Positions 27,591 through 35,596 of a stretch of 35,752 nt of DNA are shown one piece after another (the first letter of the stretch is position 1; every line of letters begins with the position of its first letter). Where the stretch lies: assembly GCA_030655955.1 (NCBI GenBank), contig JAUSOZ010000221.1:1-35752 (forward strand), given 5' to 3'. A program made the position numbers and the translations under genes. Under the pieces are notes generated by a model, which saw only the letters and a list, made by a program, of their open reading frames with translations, was not told where the DNA came from and ran no database searches. This DNA comes from Deltaproteobacteria bacterium. Lineage in GTDB: Bacteria; Desulfobacterota; Desulfobaccia; Desulfobaccales; 0-14-0-80-60-11.

Positions 27591-28586
27591 ATGACCAAGG
27601 TAGCGATTAACGGCATGGGACGGATTGGCCGGGCGGCTTTGAAAATCGTCATGGACCGGCCCGAGTTGGAACTGGTGGCGGTCAACGATCTTATGGACCT
27701 GGATAACCTGGTCTACCTGCTGAATTATGACACCGTCTACGGCGTATATAAGCACCGCGTGGCCATCAGCGGCGACAACCTGGTGGTGAATGGCAAATCC
27801 ATTAAATTTCTCAGCATCAAGGATCCGGCCCAACTGCCGTGGAAAGATCTGGGGGTGGAAATCGCCCTGGAGTGCACCGGGTTGTTCACCCAGGCGGAAG
27901 GACTGAGCAAGCATCTCACCGCCGGGGCCAAGTATGCGGTGCTGTCGGCCCCCCCCAAGGGAGGCCAGATCTGCACCATCGTCCATGGCGTCACCAAGCC
28001 GGGGGCCGATGACCGGATGGTCTCCTGTGCCTCCTGCACCACCAACTGCATCACCCCGGTGGTGGAGATCATGGGCCGGCGGATCGGCGTCAAAAAGGCG
28101 GTCATGACCACCATCCACGCCTACACTTCTTCCCAGGCCATCGTCGACGGACCCAACAAGAAATTCCGGCGCGGCCGGGCCGGGGCGGCCAATCTGGTGC
28201 CCACCTCCACCGGGGCGGCGGTGGCCACCACCAACACCCTGCCCCAATTCAAGGGAAAATTCGACGGCGTGGCAGTGCGCTGTCCCGTGCCCTCCGGCTC
28301 CCTGGCCGACCTGGTGTTCGTGACCGAGCGGCCCACCACGGTGGAAGAAATCAATGCGATATTTAAAGAAGAGGCCGACGGCCGCTACAAAAACATCCTG
28401 GAATACGCCACCGATCCCATCGTCTCCTCCGATATCATTATGAATCCCCATGCGTCTATTTTCGACCCCAGCATGACCCAGGTGGTGGACGGCGACCTGG
28501 TCAAGGTGTTCAGCTGGTACGATAACGAATGGGGCTACACCAACCAGATGGTCCGGGAGGTCTTGCAGCTCTCCAAACAGGGGTAA
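27591..28586 (+). CDS. gap: Glyceraldehyde-3-phosphate dehydrogenase, type I
   Basis: This 331-residue phosphorylating GAPDH interconverts glyceraldehyde-3-phosphate and 1,3-bisphosphoglycerate with NAD(P). Seen: GMGRIGRAALKIV Rossmann motif, VNDLMDLDNLVYLLNYDTVYG, the catalytic SCASCTTNCITP, the catalytic-His segment TTIHAYTSSQ, RAGAANLVPTSTGAA, and the C-terminal SWYDNEWGYTNQMV. ATG 27591 is preceded by GGAGGAG at seven bases; ATG 27585 and TTG 27573 are less well placed. The NAD-specificity Asp is replaced in LELVAVNDL by Asn-Asp, the usual type I form. It lies in a plus-strand set with a universal stress protein and an eRF1-like protein rather than with other glycolytic genes. Confidence 0.96.
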   Translation: MTKVAINGMGRIGRAALKIVMDRPELELVAVNDLMDLDNLVYLLNYDTVYGVYKHRVAISGDNLVVNGKSIKFLSIKDPAQLPWKDLGVEIALECTGLFTQAEGLSKHLTAGAKYAVLSAPPKGGQICTIVHGVTKPGADDRMVSCASCTTNCITPVVEIMGRRIGVKKAVMTTIHAYTSSQAIVDGPNKKFRRGRAGAANLVPTSTGAAVATTNTLPQFKGKFDGVAVRCPVPSGSLADLVFVTERPTTVEEINAIFKEEADGRYKNILEYATDPIVSSDIIMNPHASIFDPSMTQVVDGDLVKVFSWYDNEWGYTNQMVREVLQLSKQG

Positions 28587-28863
28587 GCCGCGGCCGGGGT
28601 TGTGCCCGGGCTTTGCCATCGCCACTCCCTCCCCGGACGCGCAGGGGGTGGCGAGAGTCGAGGCCTGGGAAACCCGGGTGGCCGAAATCGCGGCATTGCC
28701 CGCCTGGTCCAGCCGGCGAGTTAGATTCCAAAGCCAGGGAAGGCGAAATCTCCGCATCCCGACTCGGGTGCCGGGGCTCCAGAGAACCCCTCTTTACCCG
28801 CCAGGAGCTTTCCCATCACCTGGGCTCCCTTGACCCCACACTTATTATATAAGGAGGGTAACT
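28587..28863. other. Intergenic region between gap and the eRF1-like gene
   Basis: About 275 GC-rich bases with several small frames and no convincing gene. AAGGAGG at about 28851-28857 is the ribosome site of the next gene, and TTATTATAT just before it may be a -10-like stretch. Confidence 0.4.
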
Positions 28864-30015
28864 ATGAAAATATTCACCCGGGATGAGCTGAGAACTCTCA
28901 CCGCATCGCCCCAGGCGCCTTGTGTGTCTATCTATATGCCCACCCACCGCCTGCCCACGGAAAACCAGCAAGATCGCACCCGGCTGAAGAATTTGATCCG
29001 CCAGGCCCAGGAATCTCTCCTGACCCAAGGCTTGCGCCCGGCGGCGGCGGAGTCTCTGCTGGAGCCGGCCACCAAGCTTCTGGGGACCATCTCATTCTGG
29101 AAAGACAAACGGGACGGCCTGGCGCTGTTCATCTCTGCCGGGATGTTTCGCCTCTACCAGCTACCCGCCGCGTTCGAGTCCCTGGTGGTGGTGGCCCACC
29201 GTTTTCATCTCAAGCCGCTCCTGGCCTTTTTGGGCGGCAATGAGTTCTTTGTGTTGGCCCTGAGCCAAAATGAGGTCAGACTCTTCGAGGGCTCCCGCTT
29301 CGGCCTCAGCGCCATAGACGACCTGGAGGGGGTGCCCAAAAGCCTGGCCGACGCCCTGAAATACGACGAACTGATCAAGCAGGTGCAATTCCGCACCGGC
29401 ATCGGGGTGGGCGGCGCCCGGGGCGAGCGGGCCGCCATGTTTCACGGCCAGAGCGCCGATGACGCCAAAGACAAAATCCTGCGGTATTTCCGCCAGATTG
29501 ACCAGGGATTGCAAGACTTTCTCCGGGAGGAACCGGCCCCTTTGGTCCTGGCCGGGGTGGAGTATCTCCTGCCCATCTACAAGGAAGCCAACACCTATCC
29601 GCACCTGTTGGGCGAGGGAATCACCGGCAACCCTGAAGGCGTGAGCCCCGATGACCTGCACCGGCAGGCCTGGGCCCTGGTGGAGCCGCACTTCAAGCAG
29701 GCGCAGGAGCAGGCCGCGGCCCGCTACCGGCAGCTGGCGGGCACCGGCAAGACCGCCAATGACCCCCGGGAGATCGTGCCCGCCGCCTACCACGGCCGGG
29801 TGGAGTGCCTGTTCGTGGCCGTGGGCCGCCAGCAATGGGGGGACTACGACCCGGCCGCCAGCGAAGTCATCGTCCACCCGGAACCCCAGCCCGGCAGCTT
29901 CGATCTCCTGGACCTGGCCGCCACCCAAACCCTGCTGCACGGCGGCGCGGTCTTTGCCGTCGACCCCGCCGAGGTGCCGGGAGAGTCACTCCTGGCGGCA
30001 GTCATGCGCTATTAA
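28864..30015 (+). CDS. Bacterial archaeo-eRF1-like protein (baeRF family)
   Basis: The product has 383 residues. The opening MKIFTRDELRTLTASPQAPCVSIYMPTHR, then QQDRTRLKNLIRQAQESLL, DGLALFISAGMFRLYQLP, and LALSQNEVRLFEGSRFGLSAIDDL match the bacterial relatives of archaeal/eukaryotic release factor eRF1 described by computational work as baeRF. The middle shows FHGQSADDAKDKILRYFRQIDQGL. The C-terminal part has LFVAVGRQQWGDYD and TLLHGGAVFAVDPAEVPG, an L7Ae/eL30-like terminal domain pattern. Such proteins are proposed to act at ribosomes under stress, but the function is untested. AAGGAGG supports the start. The USP two genes upstream fits a stress context. Confidence 0.85.
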   Translation: MKIFTRDELRTLTASPQAPCVSIYMPTHRLPTENQQDRTRLKNLIRQAQESLLTQGLRPAAAESLLEPATKLLGTISFWKDKRDGLALFISAGMFRLYQLPAAFESLVVVAHRFHLKPLLAFLGGNEFFVLALSQNEVRLFEGSRFGLSAIDDLEGVPKSLADALKYDELIKQVQFRTGIGVGGARGERAAMFHGQSADDAKDKILRYFRQIDQGLQDFLREEPAPLVLAGVEYLLPIYKEANTYPHLLGEGITGNPEGVSPDDLHRQAWALVEPHFKQAQEQAAARYRQLAGTGKTANDPREIVPAAYHGRVECLFVAVGRQQWGDYDPAASEVIVHPEPQPGSFDLLDLAATQTLLHGGAVFAVDPAEVPGESLLAAVMRY

Positions 30016-30016
30016 G

Positions 30017-30190
30017 ACCAATTGGCAGTCAATGGGTGGCGCCGGCTAAACCATCATGGCCGTTTTGGGCCACCCCCAATCACAAAATTCCTTACAGGGG
30101 CGGTGTAGGGGCGGTTCGCGAACCGCCCCTACGGTTTTACTTTCCCGGTAAAGCCCTCGGCTACAACACTATCTCTTTGAACTCAACTCG
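30017..30190. repeat. Dispersed palindromic repeat, copy C
   Basis: The element begins ACCAATTGGCAGTCAAT and runs to ATCTCTTTGAACTCAACTC. It shares long blocks with copy B (TCATGGCCGTTTTGGGCCAC, CGGTAAAGCC, CTTTGAAC) and contains the perfect 28-bp palindrome at 30105-30132. A short internal duplication of GGGGCGGTGTA precedes the palindrome. Copy B's GCACAGGCT hairpin is missing here. Confidence 0.8.
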
Positions 30191-30321
30191 AGACCTCTGC
30201 GAAAAGTCTCTATCGCTAATCCTTACTTATCAAAATGTAGCGTAGGCGCCCTCGCCTGCGCCTAAATACAGTATGGACAGCCGAGGGCGGCTATCCTACA
30301 TGAGACTTTCGCAGAGGTCTC
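30190..30321. mobile_element. MITE-like element with 20-21 bp terminal inverted repeats
   Basis: A 132-bp segment starts GAGACCTCTGCGAAAAGTC and ends with the complement (GACTTTCGCAGAGGTCTC), differing by a single A. The interior is non-coding with GC hairpins (GTAGGCGCCCTCGCCTGCGCC and CAGCCGAGGGCGGCT). Long terminal repeats around a short non-coding core are the mark of a non-autonomous element moved by a transposase elsewhere. No clear target duplication was seen. It sits exactly at the right end of repeat copy C. Confidence 0.75.
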
Positions 30322-30445
30322 AACTTACAATAACTGCCCTATATCAGCAGTTCGTTTAAGATTAAGAACTACTTGACATGATTATCAAGTCATTTCCCGG
30401 CGCAATTCGTTTATATCCCACGGCTCTGTAGGTCAACCCCGGTTA

Positions 30446-32968
30446 TCACAGAATCGACAGCCGCTCGTCGTAGATGAATTCCCGGGTATGGCGGGCCACC
30501 CGTCCCGGTTCTATCTGGATTCTGGCGGTGCCGGTTGCCATGGCGGCCTGGGCCACGGCCTCGGCCACCGCCGGGGGCACCCGGAAATCCATGGCTTCCG
30601 GCAGGATATAGCCCGGGCTCAATTTATCGCCCACCAGAGCCGCGATAGCATGGGCCGCGGCGATGTTCATGGCATCGTTGATGCGCCGGGCCCGGATGTC
30701 CAGGGCGCCCCGGAAGATGCCGGGGAAAGCCAGGCAGTTGTTCACCTGGTTGGGGAAATCCGACCGCCCCGTGGCCACCACCAGGGCCCCGGCCGCTTTG
30801 GCGGCCTCGGGGTGGATTTCCGGGTCCGGGTTGGCCATGGCAAAGACGATGGGGTCGGTGGCCATGGATCTCACCATGTCCTGGGTGAGCACGTTGGGCC
30901 CGGAAAGCCCGATGAAGACCTCGGCGCCCCGCAAGGCATCAGCCAGGGTACCCTGCTGCCGGTCCGGGTTGGTGATGGCCGCCAGCTCTTCCTTGATGGG
31001 GTTCATACCCTTGCCGCGGCCCTGATAAACCACCCCGGTGGTGTCGCACACCGTGATGTTTTGGGCCCCGGCCTGGATCAACAGCTTGGTCACCGAAATG
31101 GCCGAGGCCCCGGCCCCGTTGAAGACAATCTTGACCTCGTCCATCTTCCGGTCGGTGATCTTCAAGGCATTGAGCAGGGCGGCCAGGCCCACCACGGCGG
31201 TGCCGTGCTGGTCGTCGTGGAAGACCGGGATATCCAGCCGTTCGCACAATCGGCGCTCGATGTCGAAACACCGGGGCGAGGAAATGTCCTCCAGGTTAAT
31301 GCCGGCAAAAATCGGCGAGATGTTCTCCACCACCTCCACGATCCGGTCGGGCTCCTGGGTGCTGATGCAGATGGGAAAGGCCTCCACCCCGCCGAAGGTT
31401 TTAAACAAGATCGCCTTGCCTTCCATCACCGGCAGCGCCGCCCGGGGGCCGATATTCCCCAGGCCCAAGACCGCGCTGCCATCCGTGACGATGGCCACCA
31501 GGTTGTTCTTGCAGGTATAGTCGTAGGCGGCCATGGGGTCCTGGAGGATCTTGGTGCAGACCTCGGCCACGGCTGCCGGGGCATACAGCCGTCGATAAAT
31601 GACCTCGTCCTTGATCGGCACCTTGGCGTAAATCTGGATGCACCCCTGGTAGCGGCTGTGCAGCTCCAGGGCCTCTTCATCGATACTCAACTTCCCGTAG
31701 TCCTGGCCTTCCGAGGGCAGCCAGGCCAGCTCCCCTTCATAAATATAGCTTTCGGTGCGCTCGTGAATCCGTTCCGGGGTGACGACCTCGCGGGTCATCT
31801 GGGCCACCCCGGTTTCCTGGGCCGCCCGGGCCACCGCCTCGGCAATAACCGGGGAAATGTGCCAGTCCATTTGCCGCGGGATAATATTATGGGGGGACAG
31901 TTGGTCTTCCGGAATCATGTCCGCCAGGGCCCGGGCTGCGGCCAGGTACATCTCGATGTTGACCCGGTGGGCCCCCACGTCCAGACAGCCCCGGAAAAAT
32001 CCGGGCGTCACCAGGGATGATCGTATCTGGTTCTCGCTGTCCGCCTGGCCCGTGGCCACCACCGCCGCGCCGGAGGCCTTGGCTTCCGCTTCGCTGATCT
32101 CCGGCTCCGGCAGGGCCAGGGCAAAGACGATGGGGTCTTTCGCCATGCTGGCGACCATTTCCCGGCTGACCAGCCCGCCGGCGGACAGCCCGATGAACAC
32201 ATCCGCCCCCTTGATGACCTCAGCCAGGCTGCCTTTGACATCCTGGGGACCCACCAGGCGGGCGATCTCCGATTTGGCCCAATCCATCCCCACCGTGCGG
32301 TAAACCCGGAGAGCCCCGTGCCGGTCGCAGATGACAATGTTATTATTCCCGGCGACCACCAGTCCTTTGGCCACGCCGGTACCGGCAACGCCGGCCCCGT
32401 TAATCACCACGCGCACGTCCTTCAAGCTCTTGCCCACCACCTTGAGGGCGTTATAGAGGGCAGCCAGCACGATTATTCCCGAAGCATGGTTTTCGTGGTG
32501 CAGCACCGACACCCTGACGGCATGCCTGATCCGATTTTCAATGGTGAAGCATTTGGGGGCGGCGATACTTTCCAGGCAGAAGCCCCCGAAGGACGGGGCC
32601 AGGACCCGGACGATCTCGATGATCTCGTAGGGGTCCTGGGTCTTCAGGGCGATGGGGACCGCATCCACGTTGGCAAAAGTCTTATAGATAACCGACTTGG
32701 CCTCCAGCTTAGGCAACACCGCTGCGGCCCCGATATTGCCGAACTCGTACACCTGGCTGCCGTCCGAGATCAGGGCAATGGAATTGCCCCGGCAGGTATA
32801 GCGGTAGGACGAGGCCGGATTCCTGGCAATTTCCTTGCAGACCGCTCCCACCCCCGGGGTATAGATGCGGCTCAGGACCGAGACATCCCGGATAGGCATC
32901 TTGCTCCTGACCCCGATTAAACCGCGATATCGCCGCCGATAATCCAACGCATCCGATTCTTTATCCAT
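30446..32968 (-). CDS. Tandem (double-length) malic enzyme with a degenerate first half
   Basis: The product has 840 residues: two head-to-tail malic enzyme units (about 1-412 and 430-840). The C-terminal unit keeps the catalytic set: Tyr in RLYAPAAVAEVC, Lys523 in KAILFKTF, metal ligands in AGINLEDI (560-561) and FHDDQHGTA (583-591), FNGAGASAI, FAMANPDPEI, PNQVNNCLAFPG. The N-terminal unit keeps IYTPGV, an equivalent Lys96 and NGAGVAG, but has FCLESI, LHHENHASG, ALALPEPEI and ENQIRSS at the same places, losing metal- and malate-binding residues. The C-terminal half probably decarboxylates malate to pyruvate with NAD(P); the N-terminal half may be structural or regulatory. There is no phosphotransacetylase domain as in MaeB. 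ATG 32968 has GAGG upstream. Confidence 0.93.
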   Translation of the reverse strand: MDKESDALDYRRRYRGLIGVRSKMPIRDVSVLSRIYTPGVGAVCKEIARNPASSYRYTCRGNSIALISDGSQVYEFGNIGAAAVLPKLEAKSVIYKTFANVDAVPIALKTQDPYEIIEIVRVLAPSFGGFCLESIAAPKCFTIENRIRHAVRVSVLHHENHASGIIVLAALYNALKVVGKSLKDVRVVINGAGVAGTGVAKGLVVAGNNNIVICDRHGALRVYRTVGMDWAKSEIARLVGPQDVKGSLAEVIKGADVFIGLSAGGLVSREMVASMAKDPIVFALALPEPEISEAEAKASGAAVVATGQADSENQIRSSLVTPGFFRGCLDVGAHRVNIEMYLAAARALADMIPEDQLSPHNIIPRQMDWHISPVIAEAVARAAQETGVAQMTREVVTPERIHERTESYIYEGELAWLPSEGQDYGKLSIDEEALELHSRYQGCIQIYAKVPIKDEVIYRRLYAPAAVAEVCTKILQDPMAAYDYTCKNNLVAIVTDGSAVLGLGNIGPRAALPVMEGKAILFKTFGGVEAFPICISTQEPDRIVEVVENISPIFAGINLEDISSPRCFDIERRLCERLDIPVFHDDQHGTAVVGLAALLNALKITDRKMDEVKIVFNGAGASAISVTKLLIQAGAQNITVCDTTGVVYQGRGKGMNPIKEELAAITNPDRQQGTLADALRGAEVFIGLSGPNVLTQDMVRSMATDPIVFAMANPDPEIHPEAAKAAGALVVATGRSDFPNQVNNCLAFPGIFRGALDIRARRINDAMNIAAAHAIAALVGDKLSPGYILPEAMDFRVPPAVAEAVAQAAMATGTARIQIEPGRVARHTREFIYDERLSIL

Positions 32969-33211
32969 ATCGTTCTGCCTCGCGTGGTGGTGAGCCGTAA
33001 ATCTTCACGTCGGGGCGGATCCATGAGTCCGCCCTGCTTGAGGGCGCACCCGCGGGTGCGCCCCTACAAAACTAGGTCAAAGTACATCCCGGACATCACC
33101 CTAAATAATGGGGGTTACACCGGCGGCTGGCAAGGTTCACGATAGCCTTAGGCGCAAATTTATTCCCTTGCCAACCCCGTATCCCCGGGTGGGGGAGGCC
33201 GGCGGGCAGCA
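32969..33211. other. Intergenic region upstream of the malic enzyme
   Basis: About 240 bases containing a 59-bp composite palindromic repeat at 33009-33067. The malic enzyme promoter must lie here or just above; none was recognised. Confidence 0.4.
33009..33067. repeat. Composite palindromic repeat upstream of the malic enzyme
   Basis: A second member of the family seen at 17385-17444: GTCGGGGCGGATCCATGAG, TCCGCCC, then GAGGGCGCACCCGCGGGTGCGCCCCTAC. Two nested palindromes are present. Non-coding. Confidence 0.7.
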
Positions 33212-35455
33212 TCAAAACGCTCCCTGGTGGGCCGGGTGGCGGGGCAGGGAGAAAGAGAAACAGGCCCCGCCGTTGACCTGGCCTTCGGCCCAGACGCGGC
33301 CGCCGTGACGCTGGACGATACGCTGCACCAGGGCCAGCCCCACGCCGGTGCCTTCAAATTCCTCATAGCGGTGCAGCCGTTGAAACACCCCGAATAACTT
33401 ATGGGCAAACTGCATATCGAAGCCCACGCCGTTATCCTTGACGTAATAGATATCCTCGTCCCCGGCGGGCCGGCAGCCCACCTCGATGATGGCGGCTTCC
33501 TTAAGGCGGGTGAATTTGAGGGCGTTGTCCAGGAGGTTGACCCAAACCTGGTGCATTAAGGCCCGGTCGGCCCGGGTGGCGGGGAGGGGCTTGAGGTCCC
33601 ACTCCACCGTCCGGTTCCCCAGGGTGTTTTGTAATTCCCCCACCACGTTCCGGACCACCGTTTCCATGTCCAGGTCGGCAGCTTTCACTTCCCGCCGGCC
33701 CAGGCGCGAGAATGCCAGGAGGTCGTCAATGAGCTGGCCCATGTTTTGGGTGTTGGCCCGGATGATGCCCAACAACCGTTGCCCTTCGCCATCCAGGCGG
33801 TCGGCATGATCTTTCAAAAGAATCCGGGAGAAGCCGTCAATGGCCCTGAGGGGTGCCCGCAGGTCATGGGACACGGAGTAGGAAAAACTCTCCAGCTCCT
33901 GATTGGCCGCCTCCAACTGGGCTGTGCGCCTTTTCACCCGCTGTTCCAGCTCTTCATTGAGTTGAAGAACTTTTTCCTCGGCTTTTTTCTTTTCGGTAAC
34001 GTCGATGCCCAGCTCCAGGACCAGGGGGGAGCCGTCGCTGTCGGCAAAGGGATAGTCATAGGCGCGGTAGGTCCGGCCCCCCCGGTGGACCCACTCCCGC
34101 TCCTGGGGTTCTTGAGTCGTCAGGACCTGCATGGCCTGACAATCCTTACAGGGGGCCGCACATCCGTGCAACACCTCATAGCAGGGCCGGTCGCCGGGGT
34201 CCCCGATTCTTTCCCGGAAAAACCGGTTGGCAAACTTGATGGAATAATCCGGGGCCTTCAGATAAACATAGGCGGGCAACTCTTCCAGGAGGGAGAAGAG
34301 GCGCCGCCGTTCCGTCTCCAGGGCCATTTCGGCCCGGCGCAGGGCCGTGATGTCCCGGATCGCCCAGATGACCCCCAGGGGCCGGCCTTGGGGATCGGTT
34401 ATGAGAGAGGCGTTGACCAGTACCGGGACCTCTCGCCGATCTTTGGTCAAGAGGTCACCCTCCAGGTCCCGGGCGTAGCCCTGTTCCAGGCAGGCGGTGA
34501 GGGCGGGAAGGAGCTTGGCGGCATCCCGGTCCACTACCAGCTTCGTGGCCAGTTCTCCCACCACTTCCCGGCCCCAGCCGAAATATTCCGTCAGCGCTTT
34601 ATTGGTGTGGGTAATGCGCCCCCTGAGATCGGTGATGATCACCCCGTCCAGCATACCGTCAACGGTCTGGACCGCCATGGTGGCGGCGGCGGCGGCTTCC
34701 TGGGCCACCATGGCCTCCGCGGCGCTGGCGCTGATTTGCCGCCCCGCCAGGACGATTCCCACTACCCCCAGCATCCAGAGCACCACATGTCCCAGGATGA
34801 GAGACCAGGTATGCAAGCTCGTGGTCATTATGGGACTCATGGGGACCGACACGCTGATGCCCCCCCGGATGTCGCCCACCTTGTATCCCTGCTCCTCATG
34901 GCAGGTAAGGCAGCTGGGATCGATACGGAAGGGGCGCATCAGGCGCATGGAGGGCTGGCCGTCGACGGAGACCACTTCGCTGACTTCTGCTTTGCCGTGT
35001 TCAAATGCCTCCAGCGCCTTCTTTTCCCATGGATCCGGGGCGTTTCCGGGCCGGAGGGGCTTCAAACTGGTGAGATGCCCCCGGGGAAGACCTGACTTTT
35101 CGGCCAGTTCATAGATCTGGCGGGTCATGTAGGCCGGGTTCAGCAGGGTGAGCCGGCGGCCCGAAGGCGTGACTATATCCCGCTCCGGCAGCCGGGCCAG
35201 GTAAGGAGTGGGGGGGGTATCGGGGGTCACCGGGACATAAACGCCCCCATGGGTTGCGGCCCAGCGCCGGTAGAGCACGTCCCGCTCATAATTGGTCAGG
35301 GCAATCTGATGGGCCACCCTTAATGCCTCATCCCGGTCTTGAAACAGATTCCACCCCAGCGACGCCGCCGCCACCAGGGTCCATACCCCTATCAGGATCC
35401 ACCCGTAATGCTTCAAGGGGATCGAGTGCGCCTTTTTGCTCGTGTCAATGTGCAT
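33212..35455 (-). CDS. Membrane sensor histidine kinase with periplasmic c-haem-motif (Tll0287/DUF3365-like) domain and two PAS domains
   Basis: The product has 747 residues from ATG 35455, which has GGAG five bases upstream; the track's 794-residue version adds an unlikely leader. TM1 is about 17-38 and TM2 about 215-238. The periplasmic loop between them reads like a DUF3365/Tll0287-type sensor and contains SCLTCHEEQGYKVGDIRGGISVSVPM, where CLTCH (182-186) is a haem c attachment motif. PAS-1 covers about 260-375. PAS-2 (about 385-490) carries CYEVLHGCAAPCKDCQ, a Cys cluster common in anaerobe PAS domains. After a coiled coil come HisKA with His530 (YSVSHDLRAPLRAIDGFS) and an ATPase with NLLDNALKFT, DNGVGFDM and GTGVGLALVQRIV. 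It likely senses redox state or a small ligand. No response regulator gene is next to it. Confidence 0.9.
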   Translation of the reverse strand: MHIDTSKKAHSIPLKHYGWILIGVWTLVAAASLGWNLFQDRDEALRVAHQIALTNYERDVLYRRWAATHGGVYVPVTPDTPPTPYLARLPERDIVTPSGRRLTLLNPAYMTRQIYELAEKSGLPRGHLTSLKPLRPGNAPDPWEKKALEAFEHGKAEVSEVVSVDGQPSMRLMRPFRIDPSCLTCHEEQGYKVGDIRGGISVSVPMSPIMTTSLHTWSLILGHVVLWMLGVVGIVLAGRQISASAAEAMVAQEAAAAATMAVQTVDGMLDGVIITDLRGRITHTNKALTEYFGWGREVVGELATKLVVDRDAAKLLPALTACLEQGYARDLEGDLLTKDRREVPVLVNASLITDPQGRPLGVIWAIRDITALRRAEMALETERRRLFSLLEELPAYVYLKAPDYSIKFANRFFRERIGDPGDRPCYEVLHGCAAPCKDCQAMQVLTTQEPQEREWVHRGGRTYRAYDYPFADSDGSPLVLELGIDVTEKKKAEEKVLQLNEELEQRVKRRTAQLEAANQELESFSYSVSHDLRAPLRAIDGFSRILLKDHADRLDGEGQRLLGIIRANTQNMGQLIDDLLAFSRLGRREVKAADLDMETVVRNVVGELQNTLGNRTVEWDLKPLPATRADRALMHQVWVNLLDNALKFTRLKEAAIIEVGCRPAGDEDIYYVKDNGVGFDMQFAHKLFGVFQRLHRYEEFEGTGVGLALVQRIVQRHGGRVWAEGQVNGGACFSFSLPRHPAHQGAF

Positions 35456-35596
35456 TCCAGCTCCAAGTACCAGCGCCTTCGGCGGACCCTGCCGAAATCC
35501 AGCCGTCAGGCGGTCGCCCTCGGTCTCCTTGGTTAATCTCACCCCGGGTCCCCCGGCTTGGCGCCATGGTCCGGGTACCTTAACCAAGTATACCAA

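Larger units (their letters stand above)
30016..30445. other. Repeat-filled intergenic region between convergent genes
   Basis: About 430 bases: dispersed element copy C, then a MITE-like element abutting its right end, then about 120 AT-rich bases with ACTTGA...TCAAGT dyad symmetry at about 30371. No gene. The genes on both sides point into it, so it is a termination zone rather than a promoter. Confidence 0.7.

Noticed and set aside
30371-30400. TTGACA with dyad ACTTGA...TCAAGT as promoter or operator
   Set aside because: No matching -10, and genes on both sides converge on this spot, so no start is expected.
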